A stretch of DNA of 10,885 nt from Chloroflexota bacterium. GTDB lineage: Bacteria; Chloroflexota; Dehalococcoidia; Lucifugimonadales; Lucifugimonadaceae. The notes under the pieces were generated by a model that saw nothing but the letters and a program-made list of their open reading frames with translations, ran no database searches and was not told where the DNA came from. The DNA lies in NCBI GenBank assembly GCA_009837685.1, contig VXTA01000090.1, positions 1 to 10,885 of the forward strand. The letters are read 5' to 3'. The position numbers and the translations under genes are program-made. This document shows positions 1 through 6,451 of this stretch, in pieces. The number at the start of each line of letters is the position of its first letter. Positions within the stretch are counted from its first letter, which is position 1.

Positions 1-1
1 T

Positions 2-529
2 TTCACCGCATCAACTTCGGCGATCGCGATTGCCGTGGCGTTGACCCTAATTTTTTCCGTGTCTATCTTGGCACAATCCTCTTCAATTGCCACTGGCGTG
101 GTCACCTTAGTCGAGACTGGCGATGATGGTGGTTTGACGGCGTTTTCCATCGTCAGGGGTGACGGCAACATACAACAATTCACGGTTTCATCCGCCAACC
201 CAAACACAGAATACGGGTTAGAAAATCGCGTCGGCGACAGATGGGTGTCGGATCAGGCTTCGAATCCTCAGGAAGCTGCCGATCGCATGCGAGATCAGCA
301 ACGTCGACTGGCCCAAATTTCCGTCCAGTCTGACGATGGTGGTGTTGCGATATCCGTCGTGCAAGCAGAATCGACGGACATTGACACCAACTTGGGGTAC
401 CTGCTCGCAGTTGCGGCGATAGCATGGATAGCAATAATGGCCTACGTTCTTTATCTAGGTGTCCGGCAACGCACTATCGCAACCGGTATCGCAAACCTGC
501 AGAACCAGACCGACGATAACGAATCCTGA
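2..529 (+). CDS. CcmD-like protein with extended N-terminal domain (5' end outside window)
   Basis: The frame is open to the left edge, so the true start probably lies outside. A GTG at 35 gives 164 residues but cuts into the hydrophobic signal-like segment, which begins further upstream and ends near ILAQS. The middle (about residues 20-105 from that GTG) is a polar, probably beta-rich exported domain that I do not recognise. The C-terminus has one membrane helix (about 120-142) with a conserved-looking Trp131, Tyr137 and a following R-Q-R at 144-146. This is the pattern of CcmD, the small membrane protein that helps release holo-CcmE from CcmC during cytochrome c maturation. CcmD is normally only about 40-70 residues, so the N-terminal domain is an addition. 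Its stop overlaps the next start (TGATG), and that next gene carries a CcmE domain, which strongly supports the CcmD reading. ccmC is expected just left of the window. Confidence 0.68.
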   Translation, partial: FTASTSAIAIAVALTLIFSVSILAQSSSIATGVVTLVETGDDGGLTAFSIVRGDGNIQQFTVSSANPNTEYGLENRVGDRWVSDQASNPQEAADRMRDQQRRLAQISVQSDDGGVAISVVQAESTDIDTNLGYLLAVAAIAWIAIMAYVLYLGVRQRTIATGIANLQNQTDDNES

Positions 530-1710
530 TGGAAAACAGCAAATCACAAGGATTGCCGTCCGCATCTGAAAACACTGCCAAGTCGACAGTGTTAATGAGC
601 GGCAAGGCTCGTATAGCTATCGTCGCGTTTCTGTTCCTCGTGGGAGTTGTCTATCTAGCCGTAATCGCATTCAACGAAGCAACCGTCGAATTTTCCAGCG
701 TTGACGACGTGGTACTGCATCAAACCCCGGGTGGCACACAATCCATCGGCGTACTGGGAAAGCTCGTCCCGAATTCGTACATCAAATCGCCAGATGGCAT
801 AACAGCGAACTTCCGACTGCGCGACGAAGGCGGTTCGTTGGAACTTCCTGTCGTGTACGCAGGCGAGGTTGGTCAGGTCTTCTTCAACGACCATTCGGAA
901 ATCATTCTCAACGGCAGACTAGGAGCCGATGGCGTCCTCGAAGCGGAAATGCTAACTGTACGCTGCCCTTCCAAATATCTGACTGAACAAGAGCAGATGG
1001 AACTCGACGGTCAATCGCAACCCCCGCCCTATCAACCTGACTATTTCGACATCGCAGTAGTAGCGTCACAACCGAATGACGAGTTCGTTATCCCCCTCAC
1101 TGCGACACCTGAAGAGTTAGTAGAGAGAGTACGACCCAGCATAGTGCAAGTCAAGGCACGCTCGGGAGGTGGTTTTTTCGGGCCAACAAGTGCAGGTTCA
1201 GGGTTTATCTTTGCGGTTGAGGACACTACCGCGTTTATCGCCACCAATCATCACGTAATCGACGGTAGCGACTCGATAAAAGTCCAGATCGGGGATTCGG
1301 GCACTTACGACGCTCTAGTTTTGGGGTGGGACCCCGAAAGAGATGTGGCAGTTCTCTCCATCTGCTGCTCTTCCGCTTTCATCCCTCTCCAGTGGGATGA
1401 TGCATCTCCTGCTGAAGGAGTGTCAGTGATTGCCACGGGATATCCGAATAGTGACACCGGAAAACTTATTGCGACGATAGGTGAGGTCCGTGCGCCTGAT
1501 GACCTCAGCATGAAGCACGACTTCGTACCGCATTCCGCGCCTCTCAATCCGGGCAACAGCGGAGGCCCGCTCTTGTCCATGCCGGGAGGAGAAGTCGTCG
1601 GCATCAACACGGCGGGAGGGACGGAAACCTTAGTGTTTTACGCCGTGCCCTACCAGGCTATTGAGGCTCAGATGGAACAATGGCGCTCCCAGTTGATTGT
1701 TGTTCCCTAG
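529..1710 (+). CDS. ccmE: CcmE heme chaperone domain fused to trypsin-like (HtrA-type) serine protease
   Basis: The protein has 393 residues in two modules. Residues about 29-48 form one membrane anchor. Residues about 55-150 match the CcmE OB-fold heme chaperone: VLGKLVPNS, a D-G-I-T-A-N-F-R-L strand, VVYAGEV, and NGRLGADGVLEAEMLTVR, followed by Cys146-P-S-K-Tyr150. CcmE binds heme covalently through a His or, in a variant class, a Cys in an H/CxxxY motif, so this is the Cys type. After a Pro/Gln-rich linker (about 155-200), residues about 205-390 form a trypsin-like domain. Its likely triad is His242 (TNHHVIDG), Asp272 (DPERDVAVL) and Ser344 (NPGNSGGPLL). No PDZ domain is present. The only other cysteines are the vicinal pair 279-280. 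Translation is coupled to the upstream CcmD-like gene by a one-base overlap. Both modules should face the periplasm or cell exterior. The protease substrate is unknown; assigning it to cytochrome quality control is inference. Confidence 0.85.
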   Translation: MENSKSQGLPSASENTAKSTVLMSGKARIAIVAFLFLVGVVYLAVIAFNEATVEFSSVDDVVLHQTPGGTQSIGVLGKLVPNSYIKSPDGITANFRLRDEGGSLELPVVYAGEVGQVFFNDHSEIILNGRLGADGVLEAEMLTVRCPSKYLTEQEQMELDGQSQPPPYQPDYFDIAVVASQPNDEFVIPLTATPEELVERVRPSIVQVKARSGGGFFGPTSAGSGFIFAVEDTTAFIATNHHVIDGSDSIKVQIGDSGTYDALVLGWDPERDVAVLSICCSSAFIPLQWDDASPAEGVSVIATGYPNSDTGKLIATIGEVRAPDDLSMKHDFVPHSAPLNPGNSGGPLLSMPGGEVVGINTAGGTETLVFYAVPYQAIEAQMEQWRSQLIVVP

Positions 1711-1753
1711 CCAACTCCCAAATCAGATGAACGATAAATGCATGGCAGTGTAA

Positions 1754-1893
1754 CCTACCGCTTGTAGGCGAAGGAAGTGTGCATCAACAGGGGTGAGCAT
1801 CGAAGGTTCGCTTCAATGGGGCCTAGCGCTTTCCAGACGCGACACGATTACGCTTGCTAGACGACCTTCGCCTACTCTCATTCTGGTGTTGAT
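1754..1893. ncRNA. Possible structured RNA or long hairpin with pseudoknot-like pairing
   Basis: The arms gtaggcgaagg (1764-1774) and ccttcgcctac (1865-1875) are perfect 11-bp complements enclosing 90 bases. Inside are a possible ctagc/gctag stem (1823-1827 with 1856-1860) and a small gaag/cttc hairpin (about 1803-1815). A second pairing, atcaaca (1783-1789) with tgttgat (1887-1893), crosses the first as a pseudoknot would. An alternative local hairpin, cctac/gtagg (1754-1758 with 1764-1768), competes with the long arm. It does not match tmRNA, SRP RNA or RNase P landmarks that I can recall. It may be a 3' UTR structure of the upstream operon, a small RNA or a decayed repeat; strand and function are unknown. 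Confidence 0.25.
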
Positions 1894-1910
1894 AGCAGGG
1901 ATTGTCCGTT

Positions 1911-1930
1911 AAAAAAGGTTCAAAATAACC
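1911..1930 (-). terminator. Candidate weak intrinsic terminator for the MFS gene
   Basis: Read on the minus strand, downstream of the MFS stop, GGTT-attttg-AACC is followed directly by six U residues (1916 to 1911). A wider alternative stem uses GGTTC/GAACC (1953-1957 with 1917-1921). A second A-tract at 1934-1939 repeats the same nine bases (aaaaaaggt), so two U-tracts lie in tandem. The stem is short and A/T-rich, so the call is weak. Confidence 0.35.
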
Positions 1931-1998
1931 AACAAAAAAGGTGGAAATTAACGAACCCTTTGACAAGCAACCTGACGCTTAACTGACTGTCGGCGGCA

Positions 1999-3270
1999 TT
2001 ACACCCGCATCCGAAGCCGTCGCAAATTCGGGTTAAAAATCCCTATCGAGATCGTCACGAGAATGACGAATCCACAACCGATGATGAGCGAGGCCGACGA
2101 GCCTAACGAATCGGCCATTGCGCCGAAAACGAAACCTCCCGCCGGAAATCCGGCCCACGCGAGCTCATAGACCCCCGCCAATCTGCCCCGCACGTTGTCG
2201 GTGATCGCCATCTGTAACGAGATGGTACCCAAACCGATGTGTATCGCGTTTATTAGCCCGAACAGCAGAGCAAAAGCGTAACCGAAGTAGAGACTGGCAA
2301 CTAGTGCGAACACGACCGCGGAAGCGGCGGTGAATATGTTTGTCACGAGCAACGCGTAGCCGGTACGCTTGAAACCACCGGTAAATCCAAGAAGCAAACC
2401 TCCGACGAACGCGCCTAGACCTACTGCGGCGAACAGTTGGCTGTATCCACCAGGTCCGACGTTGTAAACCTCCCTTGCGATGGGTGTCAGCAAGTAGATA
2501 AAACCACCCATCAACAAAGCGTTTACAAATGTAAATGTCAGGTTGCCGGTGAGAATCGAATTGGTTCGAACCACGGTCGCGATTTCGACAACATCGTGCC
2601 AAATCGCTTGATGTGTGGTTGGTATCGATGACGACAAAGGTCGATATGTCGCAACAATAACGAAATTGAGCGCCATCATCCCAGCTATGACAACGTAGGA
2701 CCAATCGTAGCCCCACCAGTGAACAATGGCACCCCAAAGCAATGGAGCGAGCACGCGGCCCAGATTGAAGAACGAGTTGTCGAAGAATACCGAACGCGCC
2801 AAAATGTTTCGCGGCACCATGATTGGCAGTAGCGAGAATCTGGCCGTCCAATCAAGCGCAAGCGCGGCGCCGTGAATGGCACCCGCTACCTGAATATGCC
2901 AAGGTTCAACGCGACCCGTCAGCAGAAGAAGCCCTATCATCAACATCGAAGTCGCGGTCATCACCGAGCCGCACATCAGCAAGGTTTTTCTGCTGAATCG
3001 ATCGGCTAATATGCCGCTCGCTAGCGACATCGATACCGATGCGACAACAACGGCCGCTCCAAGGATAGCGAGCTGTAACGCCGATTGCGTGATATCGAAG
3101 ATGACGTACGTCTGGGTCACCGTCACCATCTGATTGCCGATGCCCCAAACGACAGTGCCGACGAGGAATTTCCTCAACTCAATAGAGGCCATGGTTCGTC
3201 CGAGTCGTGCGACTCCGAGCCTCGTTCTTCCGGGCCTTCGACGAGAAACTGCTGTGCTATCGCGCGCCAT
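1999..3270 (-). CDS. Major facilitator superfamily transporter (MFS_3/EntS-like exporter)
   Basis: This integral membrane protein of up to 423 residues has many hydrophobic helices, the usual size for a 12-helix MFS carrier. The loop between helices 2 and 3 holds the MFS motif A in the form GILADRFSRKTLL (residues 86-98, with Asp90, Arg91 and Arg94). The overall pattern resembles the MFS_3 group that includes drug and siderophore exporters such as EntS. The substrate cannot be told from sequence. The first 26 residues are Arg-rich and unlike an MFS N-terminus. Met27 (ATG at 3190-3192), leading into ASIELRKFLVG, is an attractive alternative start. Neither start has a clear ribosome binding site. 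The gene is divergent from plsY and convergent with the ccm operon, so it is probably transcribed alone. Proton-driven export is inferred from the family. Confidence 0.85.
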   Translation of the reverse strand: MARDSTAVSRRRPGRTRLGVARLGRTMASIELRKFLVGTVVWGIGNQMVTVTQTYVIFDITQSALQLAILGAAVVVASVSMSLASGILADRFSRKTLLMCGSVMTATSMLMIGLLLLTGRVEPWHIQVAGAIHGAALALDWTARFSLLPIMVPRNILARSVFFDNSFFNLGRVLAPLLWGAIVHWWGYDWSYVVIAGMMALNFVIVATYRPLSSSIPTTHQAIWHDVVEIATVVRTNSILTGNLTFTFVNALLMGGFIYLLTPIAREVYNVGPGGYSQLFAAVGLGAFVGGLLLGFTGGFKRTGYALLVTNIFTAASAVVFALVASLYFGYAFALLFGLINAIHIGLGTISLQMAITDNVRGRLAGVYELAWAGFPAGGFVFGAMADSLGSSASLIIGCGFVILVTISIGIFNPNLRRLRMRV

Positions 3271-3294
3271 GCTTTGTCAATATTGTGGTGCTAA

Positions 3295-3309
3295 AATTCA
3301 TTGTGAATT
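3295..3309. promoter_or_regulatory. Perfect palindrome (possible operator) between divergent genes
   Basis: The sequence aattca-ttg-tgaatt is a perfect 6+3+6 inverted repeat. It lies in the 42-bp spacer between the divergent MFS and plsY genes, three bases before the plsY ATG. A TAAAAT (-10-like) at 3292-3297 on the plus strand overlaps its left arm. On the minus strand TTCACA, 17 bases before AATATT, could serve as a weak promoter for the MFS gene. The position would let one regulator affect both genes, but a short AT-rich palindrome can arise by chance. Confidence 0.3.
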
Positions 3310-3312
3310 CCG

Positions 3313-4002
3313 ATGAGCGCTAGTCCCGAAATTACGAATATCGCCTATGCGTCACTCGTTGCGTTCTTCCTTGGTGCAATCCCCGCCGCATATCTCGCTT
3401 CTCGGCTCCACGGCGTCAATATTTTCGACGTAGGCTCGCGGCAAGCCGGCGCAACGAACGTCTGGAAAAACGTCAGCCGCAAGACTGGTTTCATCGTATT
3501 CCTAATTGATGTTCTTAAAGGTGTCATTACAGCACTGCTATCAAGGTACATCTTTGAAGTATCCCTGCTTTGGTGCCTTGTACCGTCGGTTGCGGTGATC
3601 CTAGGCCACTGGTTTTCGCCAATGACCAAGTTCAAGGGCGGCGACGGCGTAGCTAGTCTTGGCGGATTGATCGTCGGGCTTTTCCAATGGATTGCGCTAC
3701 CCGCCAGTTTGGTTGCAATTGCGGTCGGATTGCCGCCTCTACGTTACAAGTTCGCCCACCCTTCATTGCAGGCAGGTGTAACTGGTTGGGGCGTCCTTCT
3801 CCTGACGATTGCAGTTGCCGGACCAAGCGATAAACGCGTCGAATACTTGGCACTGTACGTTGGAATCTCCTGCTTAGCTCTCGCAGTCCTTTTAAAAAGC
3901 GTAAGGTTTCATCGACGCAACGCACATTTCTTCAACGAAGACGAAGATGATTTGGAATCCAGGGAGATAGAAGAACGCCGAACGGCAGAATCCGAGCGCT
4001 AG
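3313..4002 (+). CDS. plsY: PlsY-like glycerol-3-phosphate acyltransferase, divergent motifs
   Basis: This 229-residue multi-spanning membrane protein has the layout of PlsY. PlsY transfers an acyl group from acyl-phosphate to glycerol-3-phosphate to make lysophosphatidate, the first step of phospholipid synthesis. Visible signatures are FFLGAIPAAYL near the N-terminus, motif 1 as GSRQAGATNVWK (41-52, Ser42 kept), and DVLKG (66-70). Motif 2 is GHWFSPMTKFKGGDGVAS (98-115), and motif 3 is reduced to HRRN (200-203). Three differences stand out. Lys replaces the usual Arg at 52, Asp111 replaces the Lys of the conserved GGKG, and the residues after HRRN run into a long acidic tail rather than the usual R-x-x-x-G-x-E. 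It may be an active lineage-specific PlsY or a specialised paralogue. No clear ribosome binding site precedes the ATG. Its stop shares a CTAG with the convergent sulfatase stop. Confidence 0.82.
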   Translation: MSASPEITNIAYASLVAFFLGAIPAAYLASRLHGVNIFDVGSRQAGATNVWKNVSRKTGFIVFLIDVLKGVITALLSRYIFEVSLLWCLVPSVAVILGHWFSPMTKFKGGDGVASLGGLIVGLFQWIALPASLVAIAVGLPPLRYKFAHPSLQAGVTGWGVLLLTIAVAGPSDKRVEYLALYVGISCLALAVLLKSVRFHRRNAHFFNEDEDDLESREIEERRTAESER

Positions 4003-5507
4003 ACCGCTGGCAATGCCAATCGGTCGTCGACCGCCTCTTGCCAGATCCTGATCCGCGCAGTCATGTCTCGAACTCGATCTCGACACTCAGGATCGTCAAA
4101 CCTGTTGTTCATCTCGAACGGGTCTCTGTTAAGGTCATACAACTCGCATTGATCGCCGGGGCTGAGATTCAGCTTCCAACGATCCGCGGTCACGACTGAT
4201 CGCCAAGACACCTGTGACATGCGCTCGATATCAGGGTTGCCAAGCGGGACCGTCGGCGAATGCTCGTACCACTGCATAAAAACGTCATCGCACAGATCCG
4301 CGCTTCCTTCAAGAACATCAAGCCTGCTCGCGCCTTGCAGATGCGTAGGCATTTCAGACGGTGCAACACCCATGAATTCGAGTAGCGTTGGCACGATGTC
4401 GACGTGGCTGATGCTGCCGCCGATCTTCTTCTGTGAACGACTCATCCACGGCACGCGCATCAGCAGTGGCACACCCGCGATCTCCTCGTAAAACGCTCGT
4501 TTCGTGCCCAACATTCCGCGGTCTCCGAGACCATCGCCGTGGTCCGATGTAAAGATCACAACAGTTCGGTCAGATTGTCCCGTCTCCTCAAGCGCGTCGA
4601 GTATCTTGCCTACCCCGCGATCCATCAGCGTCACGAGACCAAAATACCTTGCCCTAAGTGCTTTCCAATCTTCCAGTGTGCGCAACGGCATGTCCGCTCC
4701 ACCAGCATCGAGTGAAGGCGAATCGTCACTGTTGACTCGGAAATAATCCGTAGGCTCACCCTCCAAGTGATGTGCCGCGCGACGGCGATGCCACAACGGG
4801 GTGTTTTCTTCAGGCATCCGCAGGAACATCGGGCCGACGGGGATGTCCTCCGGAGCGTACGTGTCGTTCAATGGACCGTTGTACGGCGGATGTGGCTCGA
4901 AAAACATGGCGCACATGAGCCACGGATCGTCGGTGTTGCTTCGAATGAAGTCCGCCACGTTATCGCCAAGGAACGTCGACATCGTGTGCGCTTCCGGCAA
5001 CATGCTTCGTTGCTGCTGTGAAAACGCGTATCCGCCATCGGTCCTCAGGTGCGGCTGGTAGCCATGCGATCTCAAAAAATCGAAGTACTCGGAATGTCGG
5101 AAGCGATCCTCGCGGCGAGTGTGCGTCCGGTTCGATTCGTGTTCGTCTTCAGTCGCGACCCAATCGTCGAAACCGTGTTGTCTCACCAAGTCATTGCCAA
5201 GATGCCATTTTCCGAACTTCGCTGTTCTATATTCGTCTGGCGATAGTATGCCGATCGACGGGGACGAATCAGGCAACGGCACGCTGTTTTTGATCACGCC
5301 GGCGGTGTGAGGATACAAGCCGGTCAGCAACGATGCTCTTGCCGGCGAACAAACCGCGACCGTAACGTAGCAGTTTTCGAAGACGAAACTCTCGTCAGCC
5401 AGCGCGTTTACGTTTGGCGACTCGATCCAATCGTTGCCGTAACACGCCATCGTGTCGCGACGTTGCTGGTCAGTGCAGATCAGCAGAATATTGGGGCGGT
5501 CAGACAT
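3999..5507 (-). CDS. Type I sulfatase (formylglycine-dependent arylsulfatase family)
   Basis: The protein has 502 residues, the normal length for the family. The N-terminus PNILLICTDQQRRD provides metal ligands (Asp13, Gln14). Cys53-S-P-A-Arg57 is the Cys-type sulfatase signature, whose cysteine is oxidised to formylglycine. GKWHLG (99-104) gives Lys100 and His102, and TSDHGDGLGD around Asp322-His323 gives the remaining metal ligands, with Lys336 downstream. The C-terminal CELYDLNRDPFEMNN stretch is typical of the family. No signal peptide is visible, so it is probably cytoplasmic and acts on imported sulfate esters. Related phosphonate monoester hydrolases and sulfamidases share this fold, so the substrate is open. 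No formylglycine-generating enzyme is in the window. The gene lies 80 bp downstream of korB on the same strand, and its ATG lacks an obvious ribosome binding site. Confidence 0.92.
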   Translation of the reverse strand: MSDRPNILLICTDQQRRDTMACYGNDWIESPNVNALADESFVFENCYVTVAVCSPARASLLTGLYPHTAGVIKNSVPLPDSSPSIGILSPDEYRTAKFGKWHLGNDLVRQHGFDDWVATEDEHESNRTHTRREDRFRHSEYFDFLRSHGYQPHLRTDGGYAFSQQQRSMLPEAHTMSTFLGDNVADFIRSNTDDPWLMCAMFFEPHPPYNGPLNDTYAPEDIPVGPMFLRMPEENTPLWHRRRAAHHLEGEPTDYFRVNSDDSPSLDAGGADMPLRTLEDWKALRARYFGLVTLMDRGVGKILDALEETGQSDRTVVIFTSDHGDGLGDRGMLGTKRAFYEEIAGVPLLMRVPWMSRSQKKIGGSISHVDIVPTLLEFMGVAPSEMPTHLQGASRLDVLEGSADLCDDVFMQWYEHSPTVPLGNPDIERMSQVSWRSVVTADRWKLNLSPGDQCELYDLNRDPFEMNNRFDDPECRDRVRDMTARIRIWQEAVDDRLALPAV

Positions 5508-5587
5508 TGCGTTTGATTATGCGCCAAACGCGGTCCATTCGGCTCTTATAGAGCACCGATTCGACTGGTCGGGCAAACGCGCGATTT
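5508..5587 (-). promoter_or_regulatory. korB-sulfatase spacer with small hairpin and -10-like sequence
   Basis: This 80-bp gap holds gctct-tat-agagc (5542-5554), a 5-bp-stem hairpin. Read on the minus strand it contains TATAAG, a possible -10, and CATAAT sits seven bases before the sulfatase ATG. No good -35 accompanies either. It could be a weak sulfatase promoter or simply an operon spacer; there is no U-tract to suggest termination after korB. Confidence 0.25.
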
Positions 5588-6451
5588 CTAGAGCGCGTAA
5601 GACGCCAAAAGATCGGCAGGTGTGCGACGCGGATTTGCTTCAGCTATTTCGTCGACCCGATCCTGGAGTGTTGGGCGCTCCTCTTTGTAGATCAATCCGA
5701 GCGGAATGCCAGGCCGATCAAGCAGATCCTCAGCCGACTGTCGGCTCAATGGATCGTGATCTTCTGGAACCTCCCAAGCAATGCCCGGTATTCCTTTGCG
5801 GCGATTGCCCTTCAGGATGTCGTACGTATCGTTGTAGGTCGTGCAAGGCGACTGCACGTGCACAATCGAGAAGCCCTTGTGGTTCATCGCATCTTGAATA
5901 ACGTTCGCAAGATCGCGCGGCTTGCTCGAGTAGTGAGACGCGATGTATGAGACGCCAATCGTCAGATAGTACTTCAGCGGCATCATCTGAGATTCGATCT
6001 TGCCGTATGGGGTTGAGCTTGTAGTGACGCCCATCTCGGTCGTCGGAGACGACTGACCTTTGGTGAGACCATATACGCCATTGTCCATGACGACACAGGT
6101 TACGTCGACGTTTCGTGCCGCGGCCGGGCCGATGTGCTCGCCTCCGATGGCCAGAAAATCGCCATCGCCTGCAACGACGACAGCCTGCAAATCGGGACGC
6201 CCCATCTTGACACCGAATGACAATGGGAGGGTTCGACCGTGGATGCCGTGGAGCCCGAAGGGTTGGTCGCCCTCCATCAAGTGCACCATGTTACCCGAAC
6301 ATCCAATGCCAGCGACGATTACGTAGTTCGATTGGGGGATCTCATGTTCGGCCACATGCCTTTCGAGCGCCCACTCCAGAGCCCGACGTACGCCGAAGTC
6401 GCCGCAGCCCGGGCACCAAACGAAGTCGTATTCTGGGTTGCGATTGCTCAA
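5588..6451 (-). CDS. korB: 2-oxoacid:ferredoxin oxidoreductase beta subunit
   Basis: This 287-residue beta subunit carries thiamine diphosphate. With the upstream alpha subunit it oxidatively decarboxylates a 2-oxoacid, most likely 2-oxoglutarate, to the acyl-CoA and reduces ferredoxin. GDGD (95-98) and Asn124 match the thiamine diphosphate and magnesium site, and YGLTKGQSSPT follows as in KorB. Cys13 and Cys16 (CPGCG), Cys51 (GIGCSG) and Cys203 (SPCTTYN) correspond to the four ligands of the single [4Fe-4S] cluster in two-subunit enzymes. The start is TTG, overlapping the korA TGA as TTGA. It is supported by a purine-rich AAAGGA about 11 bases upstream, and the next Met is residue 55, past the cluster motif. 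Pyruvate or other 2-oxoacids remain possible substrates. Confidence 0.93.
   Translation of the reverse strand: MSNRNPEYDFVWCPGCGDFGVRRALEWALERHVAEHEIPQSNYVIVAGIGCSGNMVHLMEGDQPFGLHGIHGRTLPLSFGVKMGRPDLQAVVVAGDGDFLAIGGEHIGPAAARNVDVTCVVMDNGVYGLTKGQSSPTTEMGVTTSSTPYGKIESQMMPLKYYLTIGVSYIASHYSSKPRDLANVIQDAMNHKGFSIVHVQSPCTTYNDTYDILKGNRRKGIPGIAWEVPEDHDPLSRQSAEDLLDRPGIPLGLIYKEERPTLQDRVDEIAEANPRRTPADLLASYAL

Larger units (their letters stand above)
1711..1998. other. 288-bp convergent intergenic region with inverted repeats, no gene seen
   Basis: This spacer lies between the ends of the ccmE-protease gene and the MFS gene. I see no convincing coding frame and no tRNA. Its left half holds an 11-bp perfect inverted repeat and smaller nested pairings. 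Its right half (about 1907-1957) is A-rich, with tandem A-tracts that read as U-tracts on the minus strand. Confidence 0.6.

Noticed and set aside
1038..1710. Possibility that the protease half is a separate gene wrongly merged with CcmE
   Set aside because: There is no stop codon, frameshift or ribosome binding site in the linker, and the frame stays open with sensible residues throughout, so a true fusion is the simpler reading.
2165..2851. Long open frame (228 codons) on the minus strand inside the MFS gene
   Set aside because: Its product is rich in Arg, Ser, Cys and His with no fold or motif, and it lies wholly inside a clear transporter gene in another frame. It is a shadow frame.
5452..5901. 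149-codon plus-strand frame spanning the sulfatase start and korB end
   Set aside because: It is antisense to two well-supported genes, has Cys/Arg-rich composition and shows no recognisable domain.
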